NCBI GenBank assembly: GCA_002723295.1
Contig: PBNP01000002.1
Span: 1-64,000, forward strand
From: Flavobacteriaceae bacterium
Lineage (GTDB): Bacteria; Bacteroidota; Bacteroidia; Flavobacteriales; Flavobacteriaceae
Reading direction: 5' to 3'
DNA: 64,000 nt
How positions within the stretch are numbered: the first letter of the stretch is position 1; the number at the start of each line of letters is the position of its first letter. The position numbers and the translations under genes were made by a program. The notes under the pieces are model-generated. The model was not told the DNA's origin and did no database searches. It saw only the letters and a program-made list of their open reading frames with translations. Positions 1 through 8,398 of the stretch are shown piece after piece.

Positions 1-126
1 AAAAAAATTAAATCAGAAAACATTCAGCTATACCCTTGGACTGTAAATGAAATAAAGGATATTAATAAAATGATTAGACTAGGAGTAGAAGGAATTATTA
101 CTGATTATCCAGAAAGAATTAAATAA
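1..126 (+). CDS. glycerophosphodiester phosphodiesterase, C-terminal end (partial)
   Basis: The window opens inside this gene; only the last 41 codons are present, ending at TAA 124-126. The tail reads YPWTVNE followed by GVEGIITDYPERI, which matches the closing strand of the TIM barrel of glycerophosphodiester phosphodiesterases (usual form W-TVN ... GVDGIITDYP). The family hydrolyses deacylated phospholipid headgroups to glycerol-3-phosphate and an alcohol. The catalytic histidines lie upstream of the window, so activity cannot be judged. The next gene starts 55 nt downstream on the same strand. Confidence 0.75.
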   Translation, partial: KKIKSENIQLYPWTVNEIKDINKMIRLGVEGIITDYPERIK

Positions 127-181
127 ATTCATATTTACTAATATTTAAGGAACTAATTTAGTAATGTATGATTTTTAAATT

Positions 182-1255
182 ATGACTGAAAAAGATTTTG
201 TTTTTAAAAAAATTGAACTAATCACTGGAAAAATTACATGGGAATCCCCTAGTAATATTGCTTTAGTAAAATATTGGGGAAAATATAATGAACAACTTCC
301 TAAAAATCCCTCTTTAAGTTTTACCCTTTCTAGATGTAAAACAAAAACAACTATAAAGTATAGACCAAAAGAAGAAAAGGAGAAAGGGAATTTTTTATTT
401 AAGTTTAATGGTAAATCAATGCCTTCTTTTCACCAAAAAATTGATAGATTTATTAAGATTGTTGAATCTTATATTCATGTAGTTAAATTCCATTTTTTTG
501 AAATAGATTCCTATAATTCCTTTCCTCATAGTACTGGTGTAGCTTCATCAGCATCATCAATGTCTTCTTTAGCATTATGTTTTATGGAAATTGAAAGAAA
601 ATTAAATAATCAAATTAGTGATTCATATTTTTTAAAAAAGGCAGCTTTTTTATCTAGATTAGGCTCAGGAAGTGCAACGAGAAGTATTCAAGGACCAATA
701 GTTACATGGGGGAGCTCTTCATCTTTTGATGGATCTAGTTCTTTATATGGAACTCTTATAAATTCAAAAATTGCTGATGTATTCAAAACATATCAGAACA
801 CAATATTATTAATAGATATTAATCAAAAAAAAATAAGTAGTTCTTATGGGCATCAACTTATGAAAGAACATCCTTATGCAAAATGTAGATATATTCAAGC
901 AAATAAAAACATTAATACTTTTAAAAAGATTCTATCAAATGGAGACTTATCAGAATTTATTAGAATTGTAGAACTAGAAGCTTTATCATTACACGCTATG
1001 ATGTTAACTTCATCCCCACAATACATTCTAATGAAACCGAACACAATTTCAGCAATTGATGAGATTTTAAGATATAGAAAAGTTACTTCTATACCAATAT
1101 GTTATACTCTTGATGCAGGAGCAAACATTCATTTACTTTATCCTAAAAGTTATAAAGAAAAGGCAATGATATTCATTAAGGAAAAGTTGTTGAAATTTTG
1201 TAATTCTGGAGAATTTATTGATGACTATGTAGGGGAAGGGGCTAAAAAAATTTAA
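182..1255 (+). CDS. mvaD: diphosphomevalonate decarboxylase
   Basis: 357 aa. GHMP-fold enzyme that uses ATP to decarboxylate mevalonate 5-diphosphate to isopentenyl diphosphate, the last step of the mevalonate pathway. Seen directly: the N-terminal signature SNIALVKYWGKYNEQLPKNP with the PS-SFTL block, the ATP-binding serine-rich loop HSTGVASSASSMSSLAL, and the family-specific GSGSATRSI segment. Length is usual for bacteroidotal MvaD. ATG start at 182. The next gene, a mevalonate kinase, starts 12 nt downstream, so both probably form one isoprenoid operon. Mevalonate rather than MEP isoprenoid synthesis is typical of Flavobacteriia. Confidence 0.95.
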   Translation: MTEKDFVFKKIELITGKITWESPSNIALVKYWGKYNEQLPKNPSLSFTLSRCKTKTTIKYRPKEEKEKGNFLFKFNGKSMPSFHQKIDRFIKIVESYIHVVKFHFFEIDSYNSFPHSTGVASSASSMSSLALCFMEIERKLNNQISDSYFLKKAAFLSRLGSGSATRSIQGPIVTWGSSSSFDGSSSLYGTLINSKIADVFKTYQNTILLIDINQKKISSSYGHQLMKEHPYAKCRYIQANKNINTFKKILSNGDLSEFIRIVELEALSLHAMMLTSSPQYILMKPNTISAIDEILRYRKVTSIPICYTLDAGANIHLLYPKSYKEKAMIFIKEKLLKFCNSGEFIDDYVGEGAKKI

Positions 1256-1267
1256 TTTTATAGCAAG

Positions 1268-2200
1268 ATGAAAGGGCCATTATTTTATGCAAAAATTTTA
1301 TTATTTGGTGAATATGGGATAATTAAAAACTCTAAAGGTCTTTCCATACCATATAATTCTTATAATGGTTGTCTAAATACTTCAAATGATGTATTGAATG
1401 CTTATCAGAAAAAATCTAATAGAAGGTTGAGAGAATTTGCTAATTTTTTAAAAGATATTGATAAAAGAATTGTTGAATTTGATCATAAACGTATTGCCTT
1501 AGACCTTTCAAAAAACATGTATTTTGATAGCAGTATTCCTCAGGGATACGGTATTGGTAGTAGTGGGGCACTAGTAGCATCTATTTATGATTGTTACGCA
1601 TTTAATAAGATTGAGGTTCTTAAGAATTTAAGTGAGAAAAAACTTCAATGTTTAAAGAAAATCTTTTCTCATATGGAATCATTTTTTCATGGAAAATCAT
1701 CTGGATTAGATCCTTTAAATAGTTATTTAAGTTTACCTATATTTATTAATTCTAATAATTATGTTGAATCAACTGGAATTCCATCTAAAAACAAAAATGC
1801 TAAAGGAGCTGTTTTTTTGTTAGATACTGGAATCATGACCAATACTAAATTTATGGTAAAACTTTTTTTTGAAAAAATGAAAAAAAAATCATTTAGTCAA
1901 ATGTTTGAAAATCAATTTATTTCAAAAACTGATTCATGTGTCGAACATTTTCTTAAAGGAAATATTAAAGCTTTATTTATCAACCTGAAAGAGCTTTCCT
2001 TATTGGTTTTTAATAATTTTGAACCAATGATACCAGATAATTATAAAACTATATGGAAACATGGAATTCATACAAATATTTTTTATTTTAAATTGTGTGG
2101 ATCTGGGGGAGGGGGTTATATTTTAGGCTTCACCAAAAATTGGAGTCAAGCAAAAAAAGAACTTTCAGATTATAAACTTCAACTAGTTTGTCAGTTATAG
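1268..2200 (+). CDS. mvk: mevalonate kinase (GHMP kinase family)
   Basis: 310 aa. Predicted to phosphorylate mevalonate in the same pathway as the adjacent mvaD. GHMP features in order: N-terminal AKILLFGEYGII (motif 1, residues about 8-19), the ATP loop PQGYGIGSSGALVAS (motif 2, about residues 91-105) and the C-terminal glycine-rich KLCGSGGGGYILGF (motif 3). The tight coupling to mvaD and the LFGEYG signature favour mevalonate kinase over phosphomevalonate or homoserine kinase, but substrate is inferred from context. It ends 44 nt before the convergent glycosyltransferase gene; no GC-containing terminator hairpin is visible in between. Confidence 0.8.
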   Translation: MKGPLFYAKILLFGEYGIIKNSKGLSIPYNSYNGCLNTSNDVLNAYQKKSNRRLREFANFLKDIDKRIVEFDHKRIALDLSKNMYFDSSIPQGYGIGSSGALVASIYDCYAFNKIEVLKNLSEKKLQCLKKIFSHMESFFHGKSSGLDPLNSYLSLPIFINSNNYVESTGIPSKNKNAKGAVFLLDTGIMTNTKFMVKLFFEKMKKKSFSQMFENQFISKTDSCVEHFLKGNIKALFINLKELSLLVFNNFEPMIPDNYKTIWKHGIHTNIFYFKLCGSGGGGYILGFTKNWSQAKKELSDYKLQLVCQL

Positions 2201-2244
2201 AAAAGATTTAAATGAGTAAGATAGATAATTTAGATATAAAAAAT

Positions 2245-3585
2245 TTAAGTTTTTAAAGAAGGTTTAAAAGTGTAATTTTTTCTTCTATATATTTCGTAAA
2301 AAAAAGCAGAATATACTAAAACATATTCTATCCATAAATAAATAGGTTTTTCGTTAAAACTCTCAATAGAATAAGCAGAATATGAAATAAAAATTAGCCC
2401 ACTCCATACTATAGGATAATAATATGTTGTGAAAACTGATAAGGCAACTAAAGTTATAATATACCATGGATGAACAGTTGTTGATATAAAGAAATACAAA
2501 CTTAATAGTATCAGCTGATTTGCAATTATTGATTTTAAATCTTTATTTTTTGTTAAAAAAGCAAAATAAAATATTAAGCAAAATATTAATAGAGGAATAA
2601 TTTTTCCATATTCACGAATTATATTGTATCCTTTACAATAATAACCAACTTCTCTTATTAGGTAATAAATACTCCCATTAAACTCAAATCTATTAAACCA
2701 CAAATTGATTGTAGTTAAATAATTAAAATAAAATTCATCTTTAATATATGGAATCCAAGTTGATAAAAATATAAGAGTAATTAATGAGAAGAAAAGTATA
2801 CTTTTATTAAAAGATAGTTTTTTAAATAAAACGGGAGCTATTATAAGAGTAATTAATTTTGTTGCTGCTGAAAAAGATATAGCTATAGCAGATAATATTA
2901 TTTTATTATTATTGAAATATGCTAACCCCAAAATAAAAAAAAATATCATTAAACCTTCACCGTGAAGATTGCCAGTTAGTTCAATAATTATAAGTGGATT
3001 CAAAAAATACCATCCTACTTTTTTTGCATTGGTATTTAATGAATTTGCCAACTTACACATCAAAATAAATGTGGCAAATTCAAAAGCAATAATAATCAGT
3101 CTTATTGTTAAAATTGAAACCCATAAATTATTTTTTCCTAATTGTGAGGAAATTAAATAAACCAACTGACTAAAAGGTGGGTAATTTGAATAGTTGTTAG
3201 CTGATAATTCTCCCATGCCTAAAATCAGATTATTGGCTAAAGGAAATAATTGGTCATATTTAGATAAATAAATTGGAGTATACATGTAGGGATTTAAACC
3301 TAATCTTGATAAATTACCATCCCATATAAATCTAAAATAATCTTGTGATAAATCAGGAATTGATCCAATTAAAATCAAACGAAAAGAAATTCCTAAAATC
3401 AAAATACTATTTATAGAAATCTTTTTATTCATAAACACTACAAAAGACAAAAACAATAAAGTATATATAGTGAATAGAAGGCTAGTTTCTAATCTATTTA
3501 TCTGATAACCAATTAAGTAGTAACATAGGATAGAAAAAAAACCAAATATGTATATGTAATTTTCTTTTATTAAAGATTTAGCCAT
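2245..3585 (-). CDS. polytopic membrane glycosyltransferase (mannosyltransferase-like, GT-C fold)
   Basis: 446 aa from ATG at 3585; a TTG one codon upstream is less likely. Almost entirely hydrophobic, with roughly ten to twelve membrane segments starting at residue 10. The early luminal loop contains DLSQDYFRFIWDGNLSRLGLNPY, which has the acidic/aromatic character of the first external loop of GT-C polyprenyl-phosphate-sugar transferases, and PFSQLVYLI follows. Members of this group are annotated as mannosyltransferases in flavobacteria. It should use a lipid-linked sugar donor, which fits the upstream DPM-like and cellulose-synthase-like transferases (3 nt and further upstream). Acceptor and sugar are unknown. 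Confidence 0.7.
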   Translation of the reverse strand: MAKSLIKENYIYIFGFFSILCYYLIGYQINRLETSLLFTIYTLLFLSFVVFMNKKISINSILILGISFRLILIGSIPDLSQDYFRFIWDGNLSRLGLNPYMYTPIYLSKYDQLFPLANNLILGMGELSANNYSNYPPFSQLVYLISSQLGKNNLWVSILTIRLIIIAFEFATFILMCKLANSLNTNAKKVGWYFLNPLIIIELTGNLHGEGLMIFFFILGLAYFNNNKIILSAIAISFSAATKLITLIIAPVLFKKLSFNKSILFFSLITLIFLSTWIPYIKDEFYFNYLTTINLWFNRFEFNGSIYYLIREVGYYCKGYNIIREYGKIIPLLIFCLIFYFAFLTKNKDLKSIIANQLILLSLYFFISTTVHPWYIITLVALSVFTTYYYPIVWSGLIFISYSAYSIESFNEKPIYLWIEYVLVYSAFFYEIYRRKNYTFKPSLKT

Positions 3586-3588
3586 CAA

Positions 3589-5094
3589 TTAGTATATTTT
3601 AAGCGATTTGATTGTTAAAAAAGCGAAACCTATAAAAAGCATTAAGTGAAATGGAAATAATCCAAAATCTCCTTTGTTTCCAATTATAAAGGGACTAAAT
3701 AATCCAAACAAAAAATAGAAGGTAATTAACCCTTCATAAATCACATTATATGATATTTTCCCAGAAACATATTTGTTGTTTTTGAATGATTTCCCTGAAT
3801 CTTTTAAATTAAATTTTGGAGTTCGAATAAAATCACTTTTTTTTCTTAAATGTCCTTCTAAAACCGCAATAGAATTGTGGAGTGAAAACCCAATTGTTAA
3901 ACAATAGAAAATAACAAAGCGTTGAATATAATTAATAAAACTTTTTATTCCTGTTCCATACAAATTTTTGTGAACAAACCAATAGGAAATAAAATAAATA
4001 ATTGTGCTTATTATGAAAAGAGATATGAAGTTATAATACCAAGCTAAATCTGGCCAGATTGATTTTATATATAACATTGGCACACTTAAAATACCAACTA
4101 AAAAAATGTTTAAAAAAACACTAGAATTGAACAAATGAAGAATCCCATGTACTTTTGTTTTAAAAGAAATATTATTTGATTTTAAAATTTTTGAAATAAT
4201 TTTTTGAAAGTTTTCTGCCCCACCCTTATTCCATCTAAATTGCTGAGATCTAATTGCATTTATTGTTATTGGTAGTTCAGCTGGAGTAGTAACATTTTCT
4301 AGATAAACAAATTTCCAGTTTTTTAGCTGTGCACGATAACTCAAATCAAGGTCTTCTGCTAAAGTATCTGCTTGCCAGTTTCCAGCATCAATTATTGCAG
4401 ATTTTCTCCAAACTCCTGCAGTTCCATTAAAATTAATGAAATGCCCTTTTGCATTTCTTCCAACTTGTTCTAAAGAAAAATGAGCATCCAACGCAAATGC
4501 TTGAATTTTAGTTAAAATTGAATAATTATTATTAATGTGTCCCCATTTGGTTTGCACTAGACCAACTTTTTTATTTTTAAAATATGGTATTGTGTTTTCA
4601 AGAAAATTAGCGTCAGGTATAAAATCTGCATCAAAAATTGCAATAAACTCTCCTTTTGCAGATTTAAGACCTTCTTTAAGTGCTCCAGCTTTAAATCCTT
4701 TTCTGTTTTTTCTCTTTATATGTATAATATCTAAGCCTTCATTTTTTACTTTTTTTACTAGTTTAGAAGTAAGTGTAATTGATTGATCATTTGAGTCATC
4801 TAGTACTTGGATTTGTAATTTTTCCTTAGGATAATTAATTCTCTTTACAGAATTAATTAGTCTTTCAATAACATATAATTCATTATAAATCGGTAGTTGA
4901 ATTGTTACCATAGGTAAATTTTTATTAGATGTATTCCAGTTTAATTTATTTGCTTTACTTTTTGCATTTAAATAAATCAAAAGTAAATTCCCTTGAGCTA
5001 GTGAATAAATAAAAATAATTATGAGAGAAAATGTATAAAGAAAAATTATTATTGAGATAAAAATTAGTAATATTTGATGAAGGACATCATTCAT
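3589..5094 (-). CDS. cellulose-synthase-like family 2 glycosyltransferase, membrane bound
   Basis: 501 aa processive-type GT2. One N-terminal membrane helix (about residues 7-35) precedes a cytoplasmic GT-A domain with TIQLPIYNE, the nucleotide-binding DDSND, the DAD metal site (IFDADFIPD), the catalytic-base region LAEDLDLSYRA and the QQFRW motif; four or so C-terminal membrane helices follow. The architecture matches CESA/glucosylceramide-synthase-like enzymes that use UDP-sugars. Its start overlaps the stop of the upstream GT2 gene by 4 nt (ATGA), showing translational coupling. Product could be a glycolipid or short polysaccharide; no BcsB or export partner is nearby, so I do not call it cellulose synthase. 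Confidence 0.8.
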   Translation of the reverse strand: MNDVLHQILLIFISIIIFLYTFSLIIIFIYSLAQGNLLLIYLNAKSKANKLNWNTSNKNLPMVTIQLPIYNELYVIERLINSVKRINYPKEKLQIQVLDDSNDQSITLTSKLVKKVKNEGLDIIHIKRKNRKGFKAGALKEGLKSAKGEFIAIFDADFIPDANFLENTIPYFKNKKVGLVQTKWGHINNNYSILTKIQAFALDAHFSLEQVGRNAKGHFINFNGTAGVWRKSAIIDAGNWQADTLAEDLDLSYRAQLKNWKFVYLENVTTPAELPITINAIRSQQFRWNKGGAENFQKIISKILKSNNISFKTKVHGILHLFNSSVFLNIFLVGILSVPMLYIKSIWPDLAWYYNFISLFIISTIIYFISYWFVHKNLYGTGIKSFINYIQRFVIFYCLTIGFSLHNSIAVLEGHLRKKSDFIRTPKFNLKDSGKSFKNNKYVSGKISYNVIYEGLITFYFLFGLFSPFIIGNKGDFGLFPFHLMLFIGFAFLTIKSLKIY

Positions 5095-5774
5095 TTTTTA
5101 AGATAATATTTTAAAATCCAACCTATTATTTTAACACCAGCTAAGATAGTTCCTTTTAGAGTTCCAGATATTTTTGAATCTCCAATTCTTTTTTTATATC
5201 TAACATTTATTTCAGAATAAGGGATTTTCTTTTTTAAAATTTTTAATTGCATTTCAACAGTCCAACCATAAGTTTTATCAACCATATTAAGAGAAATTAG
5301 AGTATTCCATCTAATGGCTCTAAAAGGACCTAAATCGGTAAATTTGCTGTTATAAAGAAAATTCATAAGAAAACAGGCAACAAGATTTCCAAATATTTGT
5401 TGAGTAGTCATGGAGCCTTTTTCTCTTAAATTATATAATCTAGTACCTAAAACAAAATCGACTTTATTATCATTTATTGGTGTAATTAATTTTACCATTT
5501 CTTCTGGATAATCAGAATAATCACCATCTAAGAAAACAACTATATCAGGTGGATTTCTCTTAAGAAAATCAATCCCCTTCAAACATGCGTAACCATACCC
5601 CCTTTTTTCTTCAAGAATCACAGTTGCGCCGTTTTCTAATGCTATTTCTGAAGTTTTATCAGATGAGCCATTGTCAACAACAATAATTTCTCTATAAATT
5701 TTAGGTATATCATTTATAACATTTTTTATTGATTTTTCTTCATTTAATGCAGGAATAATTACAGATATAGCCAT
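5091..5774 (-). CDS. DPM/DPG-synthase-like family 2 glycosyltransferase
   Basis: 227 aa. Short GT2 with ISVIIPALNEEKSI at the N-terminus, the VVDNGSSDKT nucleotide site, RGYGYACLKG, the DGDYSDYPEEM metal/acceptor block (DxD equivalent) and DLGPFRAIRW. This pattern is that of polyprenyl-phosphate glucosyl/mannosyl transferases. A single hydrophobic stretch (GTILAGVKIIGWILKYYL) at the C-terminus probably anchors it. It would make the lipid-linked sugar used by the GT-C enzyme two genes downstream. It lacks the LHADT-type motif I associate with TIGR04283 arsenosugar transferases, so I keep the general call. Confidence 0.85.
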   Translation of the reverse strand: MAISVIIPALNEEKSIKNVINDIPKIYREIIVVDNGSSDKTSEIALENGATVILEEKRGYGYACLKGIDFLKRNPPDIVVFLDGDYSDYPEEMVKLITPINDNKVDFVLGTRLYNLREKGSMTTQQIFGNLVACFLMNFLYNSKFTDLGPFRAIRWNTLISLNMVDKTYGWTVEMQLKILKKKIPYSEINVRYKKRIGDSKISGTLKGTILAGVKIIGWILKYYLKK

Positions 5775-5796
5775 AATTGATTAAACAAAATTTTGC

Positions 5797-6201
5797 CTAG
5801 TTTAAATTTAGTTCAATTTGTTGTTGTGGAACAATATACTTGTCAAAGTAAAAGCTGGAAAATTCATCTAAACTATGAAATAAGCAAAATGAAATTAAAA
5901 TTACAATTATTACGAAAAGGATTTTATTTGTTTTTTTTTCTTTTTCGGTATTTAAACTACAACTCTCTTTTTTATTGAAACTAACTATACCCAATATGAT
6001 TATTAATAAAGCAATGATTCTTAAAATTATTGAACCGACTCCAATAGATCCATCTTCAGCATAAAAAAAGTCAGCAAATGAAATAGCATAAACCCCAGTA
6101 ATTAAGCCAAACTGAAATAAAATAACAGGGCCAATACAACATATTATTCCTGCAACAGCAGCAGATAATGAAACTTTAATTAAATGATAGACTTTCCACA
6201 T
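5797..6201 (-). CDS. small membrane protein with MerT-like vicinal cysteines
   Basis: 134 aa, three predicted membrane segments (about residues 10-32, 53-73 and 89-106). The first contains GIICCIGPVILFQFGL; a Cys-Cys pair followed by x-Gly-Pro in the first helix is the metal-accepting signature of mercuric transporter MerT (CCxGP). The rest does not obviously match MerT, and there is no MerR, MerP or MerA nearby. It sits between a GT2 and a DUF547 gene, and close to a purine nucleoside phosphorylase. A soft-metal or arsenical binding role is an inference from the vicinal thiols only. A -7 element lies just upstream at 6219-6226. Confidence 0.65.
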   Translation of the reverse strand: MWKVYHLIKVSLSAAVAGIICCIGPVILFQFGLITGVYAISFADFFYAEDGSIGVGSIILRIIALLIIILGIVSFNKKESCSLNTEKEKKTNKILFVIIVILISFCLFHSLDEFSSFYFDKYIVPQQQIELNLN

Positions 6202-6218
6202 GAATTTATACTTATTTG

Positions 6219-6226
6219 CAAATTTA
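6219..6226 (-). promoter_or_regulatory. -7 promoter element (TAAATTTG) for the MerT-like gene
   Basis: On the minus strand this reads TAAATTTG, a perfect match to the Bacteroidota TAnnTTTG box, ending 17 nt before the ATG at 6201. No TTG at the ideal upstream distance is seen, so the -33 part is weak. Confidence 0.4.
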
Positions 6227-6239
6227 TAATATTAAATAA

Positions 6240-6941
6240 CTAGTTTGATTTATTTAGTTCCCAATCATAATTCATATATTTTATTTTTGGATTCTTTATT
6301 TCTATTTCAGAGTAGGTAGATATAAAATTCAATAAGTCTTTTCTTGAGCCAAAATCTTTTTTAAACCAAAAAAATATTTTTGAAAGCAGAAGATTTTCTT
6401 CTTTAATTATATTTTTTGTAGTATCAGCTAAAAACAATTTAACAGCAATATTTAGCTGTTCGGTAAGCTTGTTTGGTAAATATGCAGAATTTAATAGTTT
6501 TGGGCATGAAATGGAGGCGCAATTAATTGCAAAATGAATTTTAGGTTCATTCATTTTTCTTAATATTTCATGTTCAATTTGATCTAATGAAAAACTTTTT
6601 GAATTAATCAAAATAAGATTTTTTGTCCATGAATTTGGAATTTCTTTTATACTATTTATTGGATAATTTTCTACAATTAGTTTTATAGTTAAAGCATTAT
6701 ATATATTAATCCAATAGGCTAAAACTTCATTTTTTGACCAATATTTTTTTGGATTAAATTTTTGGAGAATCTCTATATATGCATTTAACCCTTCTAAATC
6801 TTTTCCCCATTTTTCATAATTAACCTTTCCATTTTCATCTACATGCTTTTGAAGTTCATAACTCCATCTGTCATGCATGCTTTTTTGCCCAAAACAATTA
6901 AAGCTGATAAATAGAATTAAAGTATAATAAAATAAATTCAT
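6240..6941 (-). CDS. DUF547 domain secreted protein
   Basis: 233 aa. N-terminal signal peptide MNLFYYTLILFISFNCFGQ, then a DUF547 domain with the diagnostic AYWINIYNALTIKLIVENYP (the WiNxYNal core) and FAINCASISCPKL. The biochemical role of DUF547 is not established; some authors relate it to transglutaminase-like folds, with the conserved Cys-Pro region here at FAINCAS-SCPK. Located 7 nt from the PNP stop and 38 nt from the MerT-like gene, so it belongs to the same transcript. Presumably periplasmic. Confidence 0.85.
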   Translation of the reverse strand: MNLFYYTLILFISFNCFGQKSMHDRWSYELQKHVDENGKVNYEKWGKDLEGLNAYIEILQKFNPKKYWSKNEVLAYWINIYNALTIKLIVENYPINSIKEIPNSWTKNLILINSKSFSLDQIEHEILRKMNEPKIHFAINCASISCPKLLNSAYLPNKLTEQLNIAVKLFLADTTKNIIKEENLLLSKIFFWFKKDFGSRKDLLNFISTYSEIEIKNPKIKYMNYDWELNKSN

Positions 6942-6948
6942 GTTTTAT

Positions 6949-7785
6949 TTATAGTTTATTGTTCTCAGTTAAATACTTTTTTATTATTTGAATTAGTTTT
7001 AATTCTCCTATTTCTGCTAGTTCAATTATTTCAGGGATGTTAATAGGCTTTAAATTTTTATAATCGCATTCATCAGTCAAGACCGAGAAAACAATAGTTT
7101 TAATTTTTAATTGATTGCAAACTATCACTTCAGGAACAGTAGACATACCTACAGCGTCTGCTCCAATTGTCCAAAGATATCTATATTCAGCTGCAGTTTC
7201 TAGTTGGGGCCCTACTACGGCAGCATATGTTCCATTATGTATTTTTATCTTTTCCTCTCTAGCAATTTCATTTATTTTTTTTATCAGTTTTTTATCATAA
7301 GGATTGCTCATATCAACAAATCTCTCTCCCAATTCCTCAATATTTTTTAATGCTAGAGGTGAACTGCCTTGTAAATTTATATGATCATTTACAAGCATTA
7401 AATTACCTTTAATAAAACTTGGGTTAATAGCACCAGCGGCATTACTAATTATTGCATTTGATACTCCAAGTACTTTCATAATTCTAATTGGAAAAGTTAT
7501 TTCAAAATAATTATAGCCTTCATATAAATGAAATCTACCATGAAATGCAACTATATCATGTCCAAATAATTTTCCAGTGATTAAGTTGCCAGCATGAAAC
7601 TCTACTGTTGATATTGGAAAATTTGGTATTTCAGAGTAAGGAATTTTTTTTTCTATTTCTATATGCTTTATTAGCTTTCCAAGTCCAGTTCCAAGTATAA
7701 TTCCTAAAGAAGCACTTTTTATTCCTTTTTTATTTAGGTATTTGATTGTCTGATTAATTATTTTGGTCCATTCCATATTTATCAT
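6949..7785 (-). CDS. punA: purine-nucleoside phosphorylase (type I, trimeric family)
   Basis: 278 aa. Phosphorolysis of purine (deoxy)nucleosides to base and ribose-1-phosphate. Motifs in order: GIILGTGLG (phosphate loop), VEFHAGNLITG, FHGRFHLYEGY (phosphate-binding HxRxHxYEG), SNAAGAI, GTYAAVVGPQLETAAEYR and GMSTVPEVIV. The base-specificity strand reads VLTDEC. Cytoplasmic, no signal. It lies 7 nt from the DUF2064 glycosyltransferase and 7 nt from the DUF547 gene. Nucleoside phosphorylase next to DUF2064/TIGR04282 genes is an arrangement I associate with arsenosugar loci; ordinary purine salvage is the default role. Confidence 0.92.
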   Translation of the reverse strand: MINMEWTKIINQTIKYLNKKGIKSASLGIILGTGLGKLIKHIEIEKKIPYSEIPNFPISTVEFHAGNLITGKLFGHDIVAFHGRFHLYEGYNYFEITFPIRIMKVLGVSNAIISNAAGAINPSFIKGNLMLVNDHINLQGSSPLALKNIEELGERFVDMSNPYDKKLIKKINEIAREEKIKIHNGTYAAVVGPQLETAAEYRYLWTIGADAVGMSTVPEVIVCNQLKIKTIVFSVLTDECDYKNLKPINIPEIIELAEIGELKLIQIIKKYLTENNKL

Positions 7786-7792
7786 ACATTAT

Positions 7793-8389
7793 TTAAATCA
7801 AAGAAATTAAATCTGGATGATTTTTTAAGTCTTTTTCATTATCAATATCATTCATCATTGCAAGATAAAAAATGGAATTGTCGCTTATCTTTTTAACACT
7901 ATCTTCTAAGACTTTTTTTGTTCCCCAAGATTTTATTTTAAAAAGAGGCAAAATCATTTTCTTTAAACCCAAAAGATAATAGCCGCCATCAGATGAAGGA
8001 CCAAAAACAACATTGCAATTTTTTAGAGCTTTAAAAGCATCATTAATTAATTTTAAGTCAATATTCCACAAATCAGTTCCAATTACACAAATTTTTTTGT
8101 AACCTTTTTTAAAGCCCCATTTAAATGCATTCTCTAATCTTTCTCCTAAAAGATCTCCTTTTTGTAACCTTTGGTATTTTGCAAAAGACCAAGTTTTATT
8201 TGTTGGTTTAAAATCACTATAAAACATTGCAATGTCATGTTTTGAGCTTTTTAATGTTTTTGCTGTATTCATCAAAAGAATTTTATATACTTGTAATGCT
8301 TTTGAGTCACCTATTGTTTTTGCAAGTCTTGTTTTGACTTTGCCTTTTACTATATTTTTGCCAAAAACTATAATTAAAGATGATTTCAT
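7793..8389 (-). CDS. DUF2064 / TIGR04282-family glycosyltransferase
   Basis: 198 aa. Nucleotidyltransferase-fold protein similar to CofC/GT-A domains. Seen: IIVFGKNIVKGKVKTRLAKTIG (the KaPxpGxvKTRLa-type N-terminal signature), GDLLGERLENAFKWGF, CVIGTDLWNID (GxDxP-like site), and VFGPSSDGGYYLLGL, the PaxDGGYyLiGl signature of the family. NCBI-style annotation names this family TIGR04282 arsenosugar biosynthesis glycosyltransferase. No ArsM or ArsS radical SAM gene is in this window, so substrate is open. Co-directional with PNP (7 nt) and the methyltransferase (9 nt). Confidence 0.85.
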   Translation of the reverse strand: MKSSLIIVFGKNIVKGKVKTRLAKTIGDSKALQVYKILLMNTAKTLKSSKHDIAMFYSDFKPTNKTWSFAKYQRLQKGDLLGERLENAFKWGFKKGYKKICVIGTDLWNIDLKLINDAFKALKNCNVVFGPSSDGGYYLLGLKKMILPLFKIKSWGTKKVLEDSVKKISDNSIFYLAMMNDIDNEKDLKNHPDLISLI

Positions 8390-8398
8390 AAGATAAAA

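Noticed and set aside
135-163. TTACTAA / TTAGTAA inverted repeat upstream of mvaD
   Set aside because: Seven AT-only pairs with a long loop and no T-tract; expected by chance in this base composition.
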